From an uncultured Lachnospiraceae bacterium (GTDB taxonomy: Bacteria; Bacillota; Clostridia; Lachnospirales; Lachnospiraceae), in the NCBI GenBank assembly GCA_947576945.1, contig CANPTH010000019.1, positions 1-61,094 on the forward strand: a stretch of DNA of 61,094 bases. The letters are read 5' to 3'. The notes beneath the pieces were generated by a model. It did not search any database. It saw only the letters and a list, made by a program, of their open reading frames with translations, and had not been told where the DNA came from. Position 1 is the stretch's first letter. Each line of letters begins with the position of its first letter. Made by a program: the position numbers and the translations under genes. Below, in pieces: positions 16,791-26,152 of this stretch.

Positions 16791-17843
16791 TTAATATAAA
16801 CTGCCGGAATTGACTACCGGCTGCGCATCATGGTTGCCGCACAGTACCACCAGCAGGTTGGAGACCATGGCTGCCTTGCGTTCCTCATCCAATTCCACGG
16901 TGTGATGTTCGTTCAGTCTCTCAAGCGCCATTTCCACCATGCCCACCGCACCGTCTACGATCATCTTCCTTGCGTCGATGATGGCGGATGCCTGCTGTCT
17001 CTGCAGCATGACCGCGGCGATCTCGGGCGCGTAGGCGAGATAGGTGATCCTCGCTTCGATGATCTCGATGCCTGCTTCCTGTACCCTGTTCTGGATCTCG
17101 TCGCGAATCCTGGCTGCTACGATCTCACTGGAACCGCGCAGGCTGCCTTCGTCTGCGACGCCGTCTCCGGTAGTGTCCACACCCTGAGCCACGTCGTATG
17201 GATAAATGCGGACGATATTGCGCAGGGCGCTGTCGCACTGCAGAGAAAGAAATTCCTTGTAGTTATCTACGTTAAATACGGCTTTGGCGGTGTTGACGAT
17301 GCGCCATGTCACGGCGATGCCGATCTCCACCGGGTTGCCCAGACAGTCGTTGATCTTCTGGCGGCTGTTGTTCAGGGTCATGATCTTTAAGGAGATCTTC
17401 CTGCTCGATGCTTCCTGTGTAGTGGCGACCGCTGCGCCTGCGCCATTTACATTGTTGACATCCCCGCTTTGGCTGAGCTTCGTATGAGAAGCGGGATTGA
17501 CGCTGGAACAGAAAGGATTGACAAAGTAGAAACCGTCATCTTTGAGCGTTCCGATATAGTTGCCAAACAGCGTCAGTACCAGCGCTTCCTGTGGTCTTAA
17601 TACCTTGAGTCCGCAGAAAAGAATCCAGCCGAGGGCGATGACCAGCATACAAAGGACCATGGTCAGCGTAAAAAAGATCTTGAGCGGCAGGTGGGAAGAA
17701 GAACCGCCCAGATGATCGAGTGTGACGCCGCTGATCACGGCGCCAAGGATAGCCACTGCGTACATCAGCAGGAGGCCAAGCAGCACGGGGAGTCCGTTCT
17801 TTTTGGTTTGCATGATTTTTTCTTCTACATTTTTTTCCAGCAT
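16791..17843 (-). CDS. SPFH/band 7 domain-containing membrane protein
   Basis: A protein of 350 residues behind a perfect GGAGG. Two N-terminal membrane segments (about 18-40 and 52-75) are followed by the SPFH/prohibitin domain: [24 protein letters not shown] (about 90-113, split here for reading), [20 protein letters not shown], then [20 protein letters not shown]. Such proteins form membrane-associated oligomers and organise membrane domains or protease partners. A linker of about residues 115-145 rich in Ala, Gly and Asn is inserted after the first strand. The RHH regulator gene follows, and a promoter with palindromic operator precedes it. Confidence 0.9.
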   Translation of the reverse strand: MLEKNVEEKIMQTKKNGLPVLLGLLLMYAVAILGAVISGVTLDHLGGSSSHLPLKIFFTLTMVLCMLVIALGWILFCGLKVLRPQEALVLTLFGNYIGTLKDDGFYFVNPFCSSVNPASHTKLSQSGDVNNVNGAGAAVATTQEASSRKISLKIMTLNNSRQKINDCLGNPVEIGIAVTWRIVNTAKAVFNVDNYKEFLSLQCDSALRNIVRIYPYDVAQGVDTTGDGVADEGSLRGSSEIVAARIRDEIQNRVQEAGIEIIEARITYLAYAPEIAAVMLQRQQASAIIDARKMIVDGAVGMVEMALERLNEHHTVELDEERKAAMVSNLLVVLCGNHDAQPVVNSGSLY

Positions 17844-17956
17844 AGGAATCCTCCATTCTTGTGTCCATGCCGTACCCTTTGCAAACGCCGGCTGAGAAGC
17901 AGCGTTGGGGACGGACAGGAATCTTTTGTCTTTGTTGCTGTGATTTGAAATCTATC

Positions 17957-17995
17957 TGATATCATTATGATATCAAAATAAGTTTAAGGTGTCAA
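17957..17995 (-). promoter_or_regulatory. SPFH operon promoter with overlapping 19-bp palindromic operator
   Basis: On the minus strand, TTGACA (17995-17990), 17 bp, TATCAT (17972-17967). The -10 lies inside TGATATCATTATGATATCA (17957-17975), a perfect palindrome around one central base. A repressor dimer bound here would block RNA polymerase; the RHH protein encoded in the operon is the natural candidate. Confidence 0.75.
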
Positions 17996-18212
17996 TACCA
18001 TTAGTCCAGGGATTTGCATTTACTGCAAAGTCCGTGCGAACATGCGAATTTTCTCAAAGGAATCTGTTCATCGTCGCAGGCTGAGCCGTTATTGCCAACA
18101 CATTTTGTAAGAAAGAACAGGTTTCATTTTTGGGAGTGGTCGTTTATAATGAGGAGAAAAGGCAGAAAGCAGTACGGATGAGATCATAATTCCAGAAAAG
18201 GGGAGAAGTGAC

Positions 18213-19328
18213 ATGACAGTAACGATCTTCACGATGACACATAAGAAATTCAGGGAGCCGGAAGACGCCATTTATGTGCCGCTGCACGTAGGCCGTGCCT
18301 GCAGCGGGGATTACGGCTATGCAGGCGACGACACAGGCGATAATATATCGGCGAAAAACTGCTATTACGGGGAACTGACGGGGGTCTACTGGGTGTGGAA
18401 GAACGTGCGCACTACAGATTATGTGGGCATCTGCCATTACAGGCGGTATTTCTGCACGGAGGAGGGGCGGATCCTGAATGAAAAGGATTATCTGTCCATC
18501 CTGCAGGATTATGATATCATCACTTCCAAAAGGCTGAAGCTGAATTACTCCTATTTTGACGGCTATGCCAGCGACTATAATATCTTCGATCTGGTCACTA
18601 CGGGCGAGGTAATCCGGCAGATGTATCCGGCCTACTATGATGCTTTTGAACGACTGGTGCATGGAAACGGCACCTACTTCGGCAACATGATGGTGACGTC
18701 CAAAGCCCTGTATGACGAGTATGCGGCATGGCTTTTCTCCATTTTTGCGGAAGTGGAGAAGAAGATCGACGCTACACAGTACGACGATTACCATAAGCGG
18801 GTCTTCGGCTTTATCTCGGAATTCCTGCTGTATGTCTGGGTGGAAGTGAAGGGACTGAAAGTCTGTGAATGCAAGGTGGGCATGACCACTGAGAAGTACG
18901 AGACGAAGCAGATGAAAGAACGGTTGTCAGAATTTTTCCGGGAGGGGGATCTGGCGGGCGCGAAGGCATATTTCCTGGGTGTTTTGGAGAAAAGGCCGGA
19001 TGTGCTGATGGAAGCCTCGGATATCACCGGGGAATTGAAGCTGGCCATGCAGGTGATCGCAGTCTGTGAGCTGGAGCGGCAGGCATACGGCGAGAGTGTG
19101 ATCGACAGGCTCAGGCAGTTTGAAGATCTGCTGCACTATTTCAGCGGTGTCAACGAGGCGGTCAATGCCTGTAAGCTGGGGCAGCTTGGTGAGCGGGAGA
19201 TCGGTTTCCTGCGGGAGAACCGGGTGAGTGAGATTGCGGTGGAGGCTTCGGCAAGACTCTTTATTTCGGAGGAAAAAGAGCTGGCGGATATCACCGGCGC
19301 TCTTTTTCCTGTCCTTTCAGGAAGATGA
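18213..19328 (+). CDS. DUF4422 domain-containing glycosyltransferase-like protein
   Basis: A protein of 371 residues behind GGGGAG. The DUF4422 domain covers about 1-225: IYVPLHVGRA, GDNISAKNCYYGELTGVYWVWKN (typical of the family, positions about 48-70), YVGICHYRRYF, and NMMVTSKALYDEYAAWLF. The family is of predicted GT-A-like glycosyltransferases, often in capsule or polysaccharide loci. Here it is isolated from other sugar genes. The last 130 residues are helical and not part of the usual domain. A TATAAT at 18145-18150 may be its -10. Its 3' end contains a terminator-like inverted repeat. Confidence 0.85.
   Translation: MTVTIFTMTHKKFREPEDAIYVPLHVGRACSGDYGYAGDDTGDNISAKNCYYGELTGVYWVWKNVRTTDYVGICHYRRYFCTEEGRILNEKDYLSILQDYDIITSKRLKLNYSYFDGYASDYNIFDLVTTGEVIRQMYPAYYDAFERLVHGNGTYFGNMMVTSKALYDEYAAWLFSIFAEVEKKIDATQYDDYHKRVFGFISEFLLYVWVEVKGLKVCECKVGMTTEKYETKQMKERLSEFFREGDLAGAKAYFLGVLEKRPDVLMEASDITGELKLAMQVIAVCELERQAYGESVIDRLRQFEDLLHYFSGVNEAVNACKLGQLGEREIGFLRENRVSEIAVEASARLFISEEKELADITGALFPVLSGR
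19270..19310. terminator. Bidirectional terminator embedded in the 3' end of the DUF4422 gene
   Basis: AGGAAAAAGAGC (19270-19281) pairs perfectly with GCTCTTTTTCCT (19299-19310); the inside (GGCGGATATCACCGGC) can pair too. The A/T tracts lie in the stem. It sits inside the last codons of the DUF4422 gene, just past the stop of the convergent lipoprotein gene, and could serve both. Confidence 0.55.
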
Positions 19329-19332
19329 GATC

Positions 19333-20757
19333 TTATTCCAATGCGGAAAAGGTTACTGATGGATCCAAAACATTACCGGCTGCCTTTCCCAGGTAGAGAA
19401 GCCGGCCGTCTTTCGTATAGCGGAAGAAACGGCTGTTGTAGACGTAGTCGTCGCCGATGTTTTCGCCGGAGAGCAGGACGAGTTCTGTATAGTCGTCTTC
19501 CACATTCAGGTCAAACAGCGCGAGCTCACTCCAGATCTTCTCGTTAAGCTGCTGCCCTGCGGCATCGTCATCCCGGCCGGAGAAATCGACATCGTTGATG
19601 ATCAGGTGCGATATTGTACTGTAAGATTCGTCCTCATTGACGACTGTTTCCGGAGAAAAGAGGATGGTGTCTTCTGTGCCGTCACCGTTTAAGTCAAAAG
19701 CCGAGTCGGCGTCGTTCAGAAGTTTCCTGACTGTCCGGTCGGTATAGGCGTAGCCTGCGGCAAACCCCATATCGGCCAGGTCGGCGTAGGGAATGACAAA
19801 CTCGATTGTCCCGGCGGCGTAAGGCCCCAGTGCGTAGGGATTACTGATAAAGGTGAGGCCGGAAGTGGACAGGTACCATGCATCGTCGGCGTACAGCACG
19901 GATTCCAGAGAACCGTCTGAAAGCATATCCTCGGAAAACATCCGCATCTGATAGACTTCTGTCCGGGCCAGGTCCTGGTTATAGGCCAGCGTATCCTCAT
20001 GGAAAGCATCGGCGTCGCCGCTCAAGTCCGCAAAGGTGAGCAGTTTGCCGGTTTTGGCATCGTAATTGACGCCTTGTGTGAGGTAGTTGCCATGTGCTCC
20101 GCCGGAAAATAAGTAATTGGTCATCGTAAAAGAAATGACACTATTGTCAGATCTTTGCACGTCAAAAGTCAAATCACTGCAATAGCTCAGGAACGGATAC
20201 TCAGATTCCTCGGAAATATGATATTCATAGCCTTCTTTGGCCCATTCTTCGACTTCCGTGTCGGCCAGAAAAGAATCGATTCTGGAGCGGACATCCGCGT
20301 TGACCTTTTCGGCGGCATCCTCGTTTCCTTCTATGGAAATAACAGGATAGACATAGCTTGTGGTACAGTAGACGGTGCCGTCTTCAGCAGTCAGATCTTC
20401 CTTTTCACTTTGCATCTCAATCTGGATATGAGAGGGAAAAGCGCTTACGGTCGTGTCGGTTTCCGGATCGACCACCGGGGACTCTTCCGTCAGGGCATCT
20501 GTGCCGGGGCCGTTATCCTTAGCTTCCGATCCGTCCTTTTTGCCGGATATGGTATCTGCATCTGTAGCGGTACTTTGTTCTGATTGTGTGTCTGCTTCCC
20601 CGGCGGGGTCATTTTGTGTTGTGCCGGAATCGGTGGATGGATCCGAAGGAGCGGCCGCAGCGCCGCAGGCACATAGACTGCCGGTCAGCACCGCGCACAA
20701 CAGCAGTGGACAAAGTGTTTTTAGTGGCAGTGTTTCGATTTTCTTTTTCATTTTCAT
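19333..20757 (-). CDS. DUF3298/PdaC-type lipoprotein
   Basis: A secreted lipoprotein of 474 residues from the ATG at 20757 (GGGAGG upstream); a longer frame to 20775 lacks a site. It has a signal peptide with lipobox LCAC (Cys at about 32), then a linker of about 85 residues rich in Asp, Ser, Thr and Glu. The folded part has a DUF4163/PdaC-like section (VYCTTSYVYPVISIEGNEDAAEKVN) and a DUF3298 section (TNYLFSGGAHGNYLTQGVNYDAKTG, in two parts; TIEFVIPYADLADMGF). A calcium-like loop (DLNGDGTED) occurs at about 370. Function is unknown; family members are found on the cell surface of Firmicutes. Confidence 0.8.
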   Translation of the reverse strand: MKMKKKIETLPLKTLCPLLLCAVLTGSLCACGAAAAPSDPSTDSGTTQNDPAGEADTQSEQSTATDADTISGKKDGSEAKDNGPGTDALTEESPVVDPETDTTVSAFPSHIQIEMQSEKEDLTAEDGTVYCTTSYVYPVISIEGNEDAAEKVNADVRSRIDSFLADTEVEEWAKEGYEYHISEESEYPFLSYCSDLTFDVQRSDNSVISFTMTNYLFSGGAHGNYLTQGVNYDAKTGKLLTFADLSGDADAFHEDTLAYNQDLARTEVYQMRMFSEDMLSDGSLESVLYADDAWYLSTSGLTFISNPYALGPYAAGTIEFVIPYADLADMGFAAGYAYTDRTVRKLLNDADSAFDLNGDGTEDTILFSPETVVNEDESYSTISHLIINDVDFSGRDDDAAGQQLNEKIWSELALFDLNVEDDYTELVLLSGENIGDDYVYNSRFFRYTKDGRLLYLGKAAGNVLDPSVTFSALE

Positions 20758-20937
20758 TAAGGAACCTCCCTGCATTTATCAGTGTTATTTATATTCAGTG
20801 CATGCTTTTGTTAACTGAAGGCAGTCAGGCCGGATAGTCTGTGCAACAGGCAGCAAGGCTGTTGCAAAAATCTGACTTGGCACGGACATGATTCAGTATG
20901 ACACGGCAGCGCCGAAATGACAAGGCCGCCCGGATAA

Positions 20938-20970
20938 ATGATGCAACAATGATGCAACAATGATGCAAGT
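20938..20970. repeat. Three 11-bp direct repeats upstream of the sigma operon
   Basis: ATGATGCAACA occurs at 20938 and 20949 and as ATGATGCAAGT at 20960, exactly in phase with one helical turn. They lie about 40 bp upstream of the putative ECF -35 at 21009, in a 386-bp region without genes. Confidence 0.6.
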
Positions 20971-21008
20971 ATTGTGACAGCAGTTTTTAAAAATAATACT
21001 TTGCGGGC

Positions 21009-21039
21009 TGTAACCTTTTTTTCCTGCAGGCAGTCTAAT
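21009..21039 (+). promoter_or_regulatory. Putative ECF sigma promoter of the sigma/DUF4179 operon
   Basis: TGTAAC (21009-21014), 18 bp, GTCTAAT (21033-21039). The TGTAAC/GTC pattern is typical of ECF promoters, and the block matches that before the other sigma operon (5077-5107). Confidence 0.55.
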
Positions 21040-21143
21040 CTATGTAAAACAAAACCGGTAAGAAAATAAATTACCGTCCACGGCCGCTTTTGGGACGGCG
21101 ATCAATCAGGCGCGCATACCGGCAGATCATACGAAAGGAAAGG

Positions 21144-21695
21144 ATGAAAGTGAAAGAGGATACGACCAGGCTTGTAAGAAAAGCCATCAAGGGCAGCAAA
21201 GCCGCTTACGGTGAGTTGATTGCGCAGTATCAGATTTACTTATATAAGACAGCCTTTTTATATGTAAAGAACGAGGCGGACTCACTGGATGCGGTGCAGG
21301 AATGTGTAACGAGAGGACTGCTGGGAATTGAAAAGTTAAAGGAACCGAAGTATTTTAAGACATGGATTACGAGGATTCTGTTAAACTGCATCTGGCAGGA
21401 TCAGAAGCGCATGCAGACAGTATCCCTGGATGAATACCGGGAAAAAGGCGTGGAAAATTATCTGATCGAGGAGAAGGTGGATCTCTACGATGCCATTGAC
21501 TCCCTGAAAGAGCAGTATAAGACCGTGGTCATACTTTTCTATTTTCAGGAATTGAAAATCAAGGAGATCGCGCAGATCATGGACATTCCGGAAGGCAGTG
21601 TGAAGGTATATCTGTACCGGGCCAAGAAGCAGATGCGCAGGTGGCTGGAAGCTGATAAAGCAGAATATGAGGAGGAAAGACGCTATGCAAAATGA
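21144..21695 (+). CDS. ECF-type sigma-70 family RNA polymerase sigma factor
   Basis: A protein of 183 residues from ATG 21144 (AAGGAAAGG upstream); the frame is open further 5' but without a site. Region 2 lies at about 10-85 (LYKTAFLYVKNEADSLDAVQE, in two parts, then YFKTWITRILLNCIWQD) and region 4 at about 115-165 (LKIKEIAQIMDIPEGSVKVYL). It is the type always followed by a DUF4179 membrane protein, as here, with an 11-nt overlap. The upstream ECF-like promoter suggests autoregulation. It differs from the other ECF sigma in this window in partner family. Confidence 0.92.
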   Translation: MKVKEDTTRLVRKAIKGSKAAYGELIAQYQIYLYKTAFLYVKNEADSLDAVQECVTRGLLGIEKLKEPKYFKTWITRILLNCIWQDQKRMQTVSLDEYREKGVENYLIEEKVDLYDAIDSLKEQYKTVVILFYFQELKIKEIAQIMDIPEGSVKVYLYRAKKQMRRWLEADKAEYEEERRYAK

Positions 21696-22938
21696 GAGAT
21701 TTGACGCAATCCCGATTCCGAGAGAGCTGGGCAGTGTTGTAAAGGCCGGTATACAGGAAGGGATCAGGGAACAGAAACGGCTCAACAAAAACAAACGTAT
21801 GCTGCGTTATGGTACGACCGCGGCGGCAACGCTGGCAGTGGTCTGTGCGGGCGTCCTGCTGGTATCAGAACCTTCCCTGGCAGCCAGACTTCCTATCATC
21901 GGCCGGGTTTTCACGATGGTGCAGGATAAGCTCAGCTATAAAGGAGATTTCAGCGATAATGCGGAAGTCTTTGTGGAGGAAGATATACCGGGAGCAGGCG
22001 AAGGGGCACAGGATGTAGAAATGACAAGCGTGTCAGGTGAGAGCGCTGACGGACTCTCCGGGAAAACGGCGGACAGTACCTATGTACAGACTTCCAATGG
22101 GCTGACGGTCACGGTTTCCGAAGCGAACTGTACCAGTCAGGCATTGTATCTGGGGCTGTGTATTGAAAATGAAGAGGATTTTCCGGCGGATTTTATCAAG
22201 ACAAAGAATATGGAGGGATATATCCTGAATTATGATATTCTGAATCTGAAAACAGAAAGTTATTATAATCTGCCGGGTATGGGAAAAGAAGAGAGGAGCG
22301 ATGCTGCCGCCAACGGATTTTCAACGCCCACTTATATAGAAGGAAATTTTGCGGACAGCAGGACTTTTACAGGTATTATCATGGTTTCTCTGGAAGAGGA
22401 TCTGCTGTACAGCGATCCGTCGAAAAAGCAGGCATTGCCGGAGCAGTTTACCTACTACCTGGAGATATCCGATATTTACGGCGAACTGTTGGAATATGAG
22501 GAAAGAGAGTACCGCGATCCGGAAACGGGTGAGATGGTGAACCTGCCGGAGCCGTTGTGGAAACACTATGAAGGCACCTGGAATTTTGAGATTGAAGTCA
22601 GCAAGAACCTGAAGGACACGCAGACAGTCGAAGTCAACAAGACCAATGAGAACGGCATCGGAATTGCTTCTGTGGAGAAGACGGCTTTCGAGATCAGTGC
22701 ACAGATTATCCTGCCGGAAGGCGTAGAGCGTTATGACTATATCGTTACGATCCTGGATGCGGACGGCAAACGGTTAGACAATCAGGGAGCGAACGGGGAG
22801 GTCTTTTCCACTTATGGCAGGAATACGGATACGGTGTATGTATATGTATGCGATTATATGCAGTTTATGGATGAACTGAAAGGGGACGATAAGAAGATCG
22901 CGGAAGGCGCGCTGTTTGGCACAGAGGTGCATTTCTGA
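21685..22938 (+). CDS. DUF4179 domain-containing putative anti-sigma factor
   Basis: A protein of 417 residues from ATG 21685, which has GGAGGAAAG upstream and overlaps the sigma stop. The cytoplasmic N-terminus (about 1-38, with FDAIPIPRELGSVVKAGI) is the usual sigma-binding part. One membrane segment lies at about 42-60 (TTAAATLAVVCAGVLLV), and the outer DUF4179 part begins with SLAARLPIIGRVFTMVQD. It is inferred to hold the sigma factor inactive until an envelope signal. A strong hairpin terminator follows at 23021-23053. Confidence 0.88.
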   Translation: MQNERFDAIPIPRELGSVVKAGIQEGIREQKRLNKNKRMLRYGTTAAATLAVVCAGVLLVSEPSLAARLPIIGRVFTMVQDKLSYKGDFSDNAEVFVEEDIPGAGEGAQDVEMTSVSGESADGLSGKTADSTYVQTSNGLTVTVSEANCTSQALYLGLCIENEEDFPADFIKTKNMEGYILNYDILNLKTESYYNLPGMGKEERSDAAANGFSTPTYIEGNFADSRTFTGIIMVSLEEDLLYSDPSKKQALPEQFTYYLEISDIYGELLEYEEREYRDPETGEMVNLPEPLWKHYEGTWNFEIEVSKNLKDTQTVEVNKTNENGIGIASVEKTAFEISAQIILPEGVERYDYIVTILDADGKRLDNQGANGEVFSTYGRNTDTVYVYVCDYMQFMDELKGDDKKIAEGALFGTEVHF

Positions 22939-23020
22939 GAAAGACAGGTTTATAAGGCGGCAGTCCTGCATCTGTGCTTTCAGCTGTTTTATTCATAGAA
23001 TAACTTATATTTATGCTTTT

Positions 23021-23053
23021 CAACCCGCATTGTTTGTGTTATAATGCGGGTTG
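23021..23053 (+). terminator. Hairpin terminator after the sigma/DUF4179 operon
   Basis: CAACCCGCATT (23021-23031) pairs perfectly with AATGCGGGTTG (23043-23053), followed by a short T-rich stretch (AGTTGTTT). Confidence 0.7.
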
Positions 23054-23069
23054 AGTTGTTTGGGAAAGC

Positions 23070-23195
23070 TATCGTTAACGACATTAGAAACAGAAATTTG
23101 TTATGCCGTTTATTATGAAAGTCTTCGACTTTCACAGCATGGATGGCCATGCGGCCCGCCAGGCGGCAGGCTGAGCATGATGAGGGTTTACTATA
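23070..23195. repeat. Dispersed repeat: shortened module A followed by module B
   Basis: It starts with GTTAACGACATTAGAAAC and runs to GTTTACTATAG. Module A (here missing its hairpin tip) matches 38269-38371; module B (GAAAGTCTTCGACTTTC, GCATGGATGGCCATGC, then a GC hairpin and GGCTGAGCATGATG) matches 37346-37427 and the copies at 45.3 kb. Each piece is a small hairpin. It lies in the space before the ABC permease gene. Confidence 0.8.
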
Positions 23196-23250
23196 GAATA
23201 AGTGTAATGTTTATGCCGCATGGAGGCGTAACGGGAAGGATGAACGACAG

Positions 23251-23949
23251 ATGACAGGGATTTCCGTATGGTTTGCTGATTTTAGCGACTTGTTTTATAA
23301 ATGTTTTATCAAGGATGACCGCTACAGGCTGTTAGTCAGTGGTGTCGGCGTCACGATCAAGGTCTCGCTGCTGGCGGTGCTGATCGGTATTCTGATCGGT
23401 ATTCTGGTGGCGGTGAGCAATCTCTCCAGGAATAAACTGTTCAAGGCGATCGGCAGCATCTATACGGATGTGATACGCGGTACGCCTTCCGTTACCCAGT
23501 TGATGGTGATCTACTTTGTTTTTTTTGCGTCAGTCAATCTGAATAAGTGGATCATTGCGGCGATTGCCTTCGGTGTCAATTCAGGCGCTTATGTGTCGGA
23601 GATCATAAGAGGCGGTATCCTTTCCGTGGATCACGGGCAGACGGAGGCAGGAAGATCGCTGGGACTCAACGCGTTCCAGACGATGACCAGGATCGTGATC
23701 CCGCAGGCGGTAAAGAATATTTTTCCGGCGCTTTGCAATGAGTTTATCGTGCTGATCAAGGAGACGGCCATCGTCGGTTATGTGGGCCTGATGGATATCC
23801 AGAAGGCAGGCGACTTTATCAAGAGTGCAACTTATGAACCGGGTATGCCGCTGTTCGGAACGGCAGTGATCTACTACGTGCTGATCAAGATCCTGACGCT
23901 GACGCTGCGCCAGGTGGAGAATCATCTGCGGAAATCGGATGCCAGGTAG
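23251..23949 (+). CDS. Amino acid ABC transporter permease
   Basis: A membrane protein of 232 residues with about five hydrophobic segments. The His/Glu/Gln/Arg-opine permease type is shown by GVGVTIKVSLLAVLIGILIG (about 31-50), VIRGTPSVTQLMVIYF and the EAA loop EAGRSLGLNAFQTMTRIVIPQA (in two parts, about 130-155). It forms the membrane pore of a polar amino acid importer with the ATPase (24141) and lipoprotein (25178) that follow. The exact amino acid cannot be told. It is preceded by a dispersed repeat. Confidence 0.95.
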   Translation: MTGISVWFADFSDLFYKCFIKDDRYRLLVSGVGVTIKVSLLAVLIGILIGILVAVSNLSRNKLFKAIGSIYTDVIRGTPSVTQLMVIYFVFFASVNLNKWIIAAIAFGVNSGAYVSEIIRGGILSVDHGQTEAGRSLGLNAFQTMTRIVIPQAVKNIFPALCNEFIVLIKETAIVGYVGLMDIQKAGDFIKSATYEPGMPLFGTAVIYYVLIKILTLTLRQVENHLRKSDAR

Positions 23950-24140
23950 GACGCCCGTGCCGGTATTATACCGGATAAAAAGAGCAGGCGCAGGCATGCA
24001 GAAGTTGAGCGGTGCTCAGTCTCAGTGAATGATACATGTTTGCTGACAGCATGGTGGAACAGCGGATAGCGGAAGCGGTCAAACTGGCAGTGAGTGATAC
24101 ATGTTTGCTGGCAGCAGGAGCACAAGAAGGAGCGTATCTT

Positions 24141-24863
24141 ATGATCAAGGTGAAGAACTTACATAAAAAATTCGGCGGGCTGACGGTTTTAAACGGGATA
24201 GACGAGCATATTTCGCAGGGAGAGGTGGTAGTCATCATCGGTCCGTCAGGATCGGGCAAGAGTACTTTTCTGCGCTGCCTGAATCTGCTGGAGGATGTAA
24301 CGGAGGGTGAGATCTATGTGGATAACGAGCTGATCAATACACCGAAGGTCAACATCAACGTGGTCAGACAGAAGATGGGTATGGTATTCCAGCAGTTTAA
24401 TCTGTTTCCCCATCTGACGATCATGGACAATATCACACTCGCCCCCGTGCTGTTGAAAAAGATGTCCAAAGCGGAGGCGGTCAAAAGGGGACAGGAACTT
24501 TTGGAGCGCGTCAATCTGGCGGAAAAGGCAGACGCCTATCCGGCCCAGCTTTCGGGCGGGCAGAAACAGCGTGTGGCGATCGCCAGGGCGCTGGCCATGA
24601 ATCCGGAGATCATGCTTTTTGACGAGCCGACATCGGCCCTGGATCCGGAGATGGTGGGAGAGGTGCTGGATGTTATGAAGGATTTGGCCAGATCCGGCAT
24701 GACCATGGTGATCGTTACACATGAGATGGGATTTGCAAGAGAGGTGGCGTCCAGAGTGCTTTTTATCGACCAGGGCGTCGTTATGGAGAGCGGCACACCG
24801 CAGGAAGTGTTCAGCAATCCGAAAAACGACAGGACGAAACTTTTCTTAAGTAAGGTTCTGTAA
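24141..24863 (+). CDS. Amino acid ABC transporter ATP-binding protein
   Basis: A protein of 240 residues, the usual length, from ATG 24141 (AAGGAG upstream); the frame continues upstream to 24036 without support. Motifs are Walker [10 protein letters not shown] (about 35-43), signature [15 protein letters not shown] (about 135-149), Walker [15 protein letters not shown] (about 155-168) and the H-loop VTHEMGF. It powers the importer formed with the permease just upstream. The closest family is the GlnQ/HisP group. Confidence 0.97.
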   Translation: MIKVKNLHKKFGGLTVLNGIDEHISQGEVVVIIGPSGSGKSTFLRCLNLLEDVTEGEIYVDNELINTPKVNINVVRQKMGMVFQQFNLFPHLTIMDNITLAPVLLKKMSKAEAVKRGQELLERVNLAEKADAYPAQLSGGQKQRVAIARALAMNPEIMLFDEPTSALDPEMVGEVLDVMKDLARSGMTMVIVTHEMGFAREVASRVLFIDQGVVMESGTPQEVFSNPKNDRTKLFLSKVL

Positions 24864-25177
24864 ATATAGTCTGCAGGCAAAATACCGCAGCAAAGGCCGC
24901 CTCATCGAGATGACTGCGTTGAGAGCGCGCGGCGGACGGCAGTGGAGTTGCCGGCGGTTATTGGAAAGGTGTGACATGTGATATCAGACCGGTTGTCTGT
25001 TCTATCCTGTATGAAATGCAGCCTGTGCTGCGGAAGTATCTGTTCCGGTGCTGTGCAGGCCCGGAGGAGAGATGCCATGGATAGACAGAAGACAGGGTTT
25101 TGATATAGAGGACTGTGTGAAAGCAGCAGCAAAGCAGTCCGGAGCAATAACAATGTTTTTGACAGGAGGAGAGTATT

Positions 25178-26128
25178 ATGAAGAAAGCGACAAAGGCAGC
25201 AGCATTGATACTGGCTATGGCTATGGCAGTATCCACACTGACAGCATGCGGAGGTGAAAAAGACGCAGCACAGGATGCGGCGAACACGGAAGCAGCAGGT
25301 ACAGAGGCGGAGGCATCTGAAGAAAACGCGGCAGAGGACACAGACGCAGCGGAGGATACGGCGGCAGATGCAGCAGAGGAAGAGGCGGCGGCCGGTGAAG
25401 AAGAGGCTGGAGCAGAGGCAGCCGGAGCGGTTACGACCAAGACGGAAGGCGTCCTCACCTTTGGCACCAATGCAGAGTTTCCGCCCTTTGAATTCGTGGC
25501 AGGAACAGGTGTGATCGATCAGTATGACGGTATTGATATGGCAATCGCGAAACAGATCGCAGAGGATAACGGGATGACGGCGGCGATTGAGAACATGGAG
25601 TTTGATTCCCTGCTGGTGGCATTGCAGAATGGTCAGATCGATGCAGCGATCGCGGCGATGACCGTGACAGAGGAACGTAAGGAAGCGGTTGATTTCTCTG
25701 TGCCTTATTATACGGCGACACAGGTTATGATCGTGAAGGAAGATTCCGATATCGCGGCAGCGGCAGATATGGCCGATAAGAAGATCTGTGTTGTACAGGG
25801 GTACACCGGTGAGATTTGCGTCAACGATATGGGGTACTCCTATGAGGCGTTCAAGAAGGGTACCGAGGCAGTGCTGGAGCTGGTTAACGGTAAATGTGAT
25901 GTAGTAGTGATCGACTCTGCGACCGCGCAGAAATATGTGGATGATAACGAAGGACTGAAGATTGTGGAAGACGCTTCCGCATTCGAGTCCGAGGAGTATG
26001 CCGTTGCCGTACAGAAGGGCAACACAGCACTGCTTGATATGATCAACAAAGCCATCGAAGCGAAGCTGGCAGACGGCACGATTTCCGATCTGGGCGTACA
26101 GTATACAGAGGCAGTTACGGCAGAATAA
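25178..26128 (+). CDS. Polar amino acid-binding lipoprotein (SBP_bac_3)
   Basis: A lipoprotein of 316 residues behind AGGAGG. Signal peptide with lipobox TAC (Cys at about 24), then an unusual linker of about 60 residues made almost only of Ala, Glu and Asp, then a family 3 binding domain in the normal order: TFGTNAEFPPFEFVAG, MTVTEERKEAVDFSVPYY (with the ligand-carboxylate Arg), then the second lobe with VVQGYTGE and YAVAVQKGNTALLDMINKA. It captures an amino acid for the permease and ATPase upstream. The ORF lies 314 bp after the ATPase; no promoter is certain there. A strong terminator follows. Confidence 0.95.
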   Translation: MKKATKAAALILAMAMAVSTLTACGGEKDAAQDAANTEAAGTEAEASEENAAEDTDAAEDTAADAAEEEAAAGEEEAGAEAAGAVTTKTEGVLTFGTNAEFPPFEFVAGTGVIDQYDGIDMAIAKQIAEDNGMTAAIENMEFDSLLVALQNGQIDAAIAAMTVTEERKEAVDFSVPYYTATQVMIVKEDSDIAAAADMADKKICVVQGYTGEICVNDMGYSYEAFKKGTEAVLELVNGKCDVVVIDSATAQKYVDDNEGLKIVEDASAFESEEYAVAVQKGNTALLDMINKAIEAKLADGTISDLGVQYTEAVTAE

Positions 26129-26152
26129 GCTGCATTCGTGGTATATACCGCT

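Noticed and set aside
24864-25177. Possible riboswitch between ATPase and binding-protein gene
   Set aside because: Several short pairings are possible, but no known riboswitch or T-box motif was seen.
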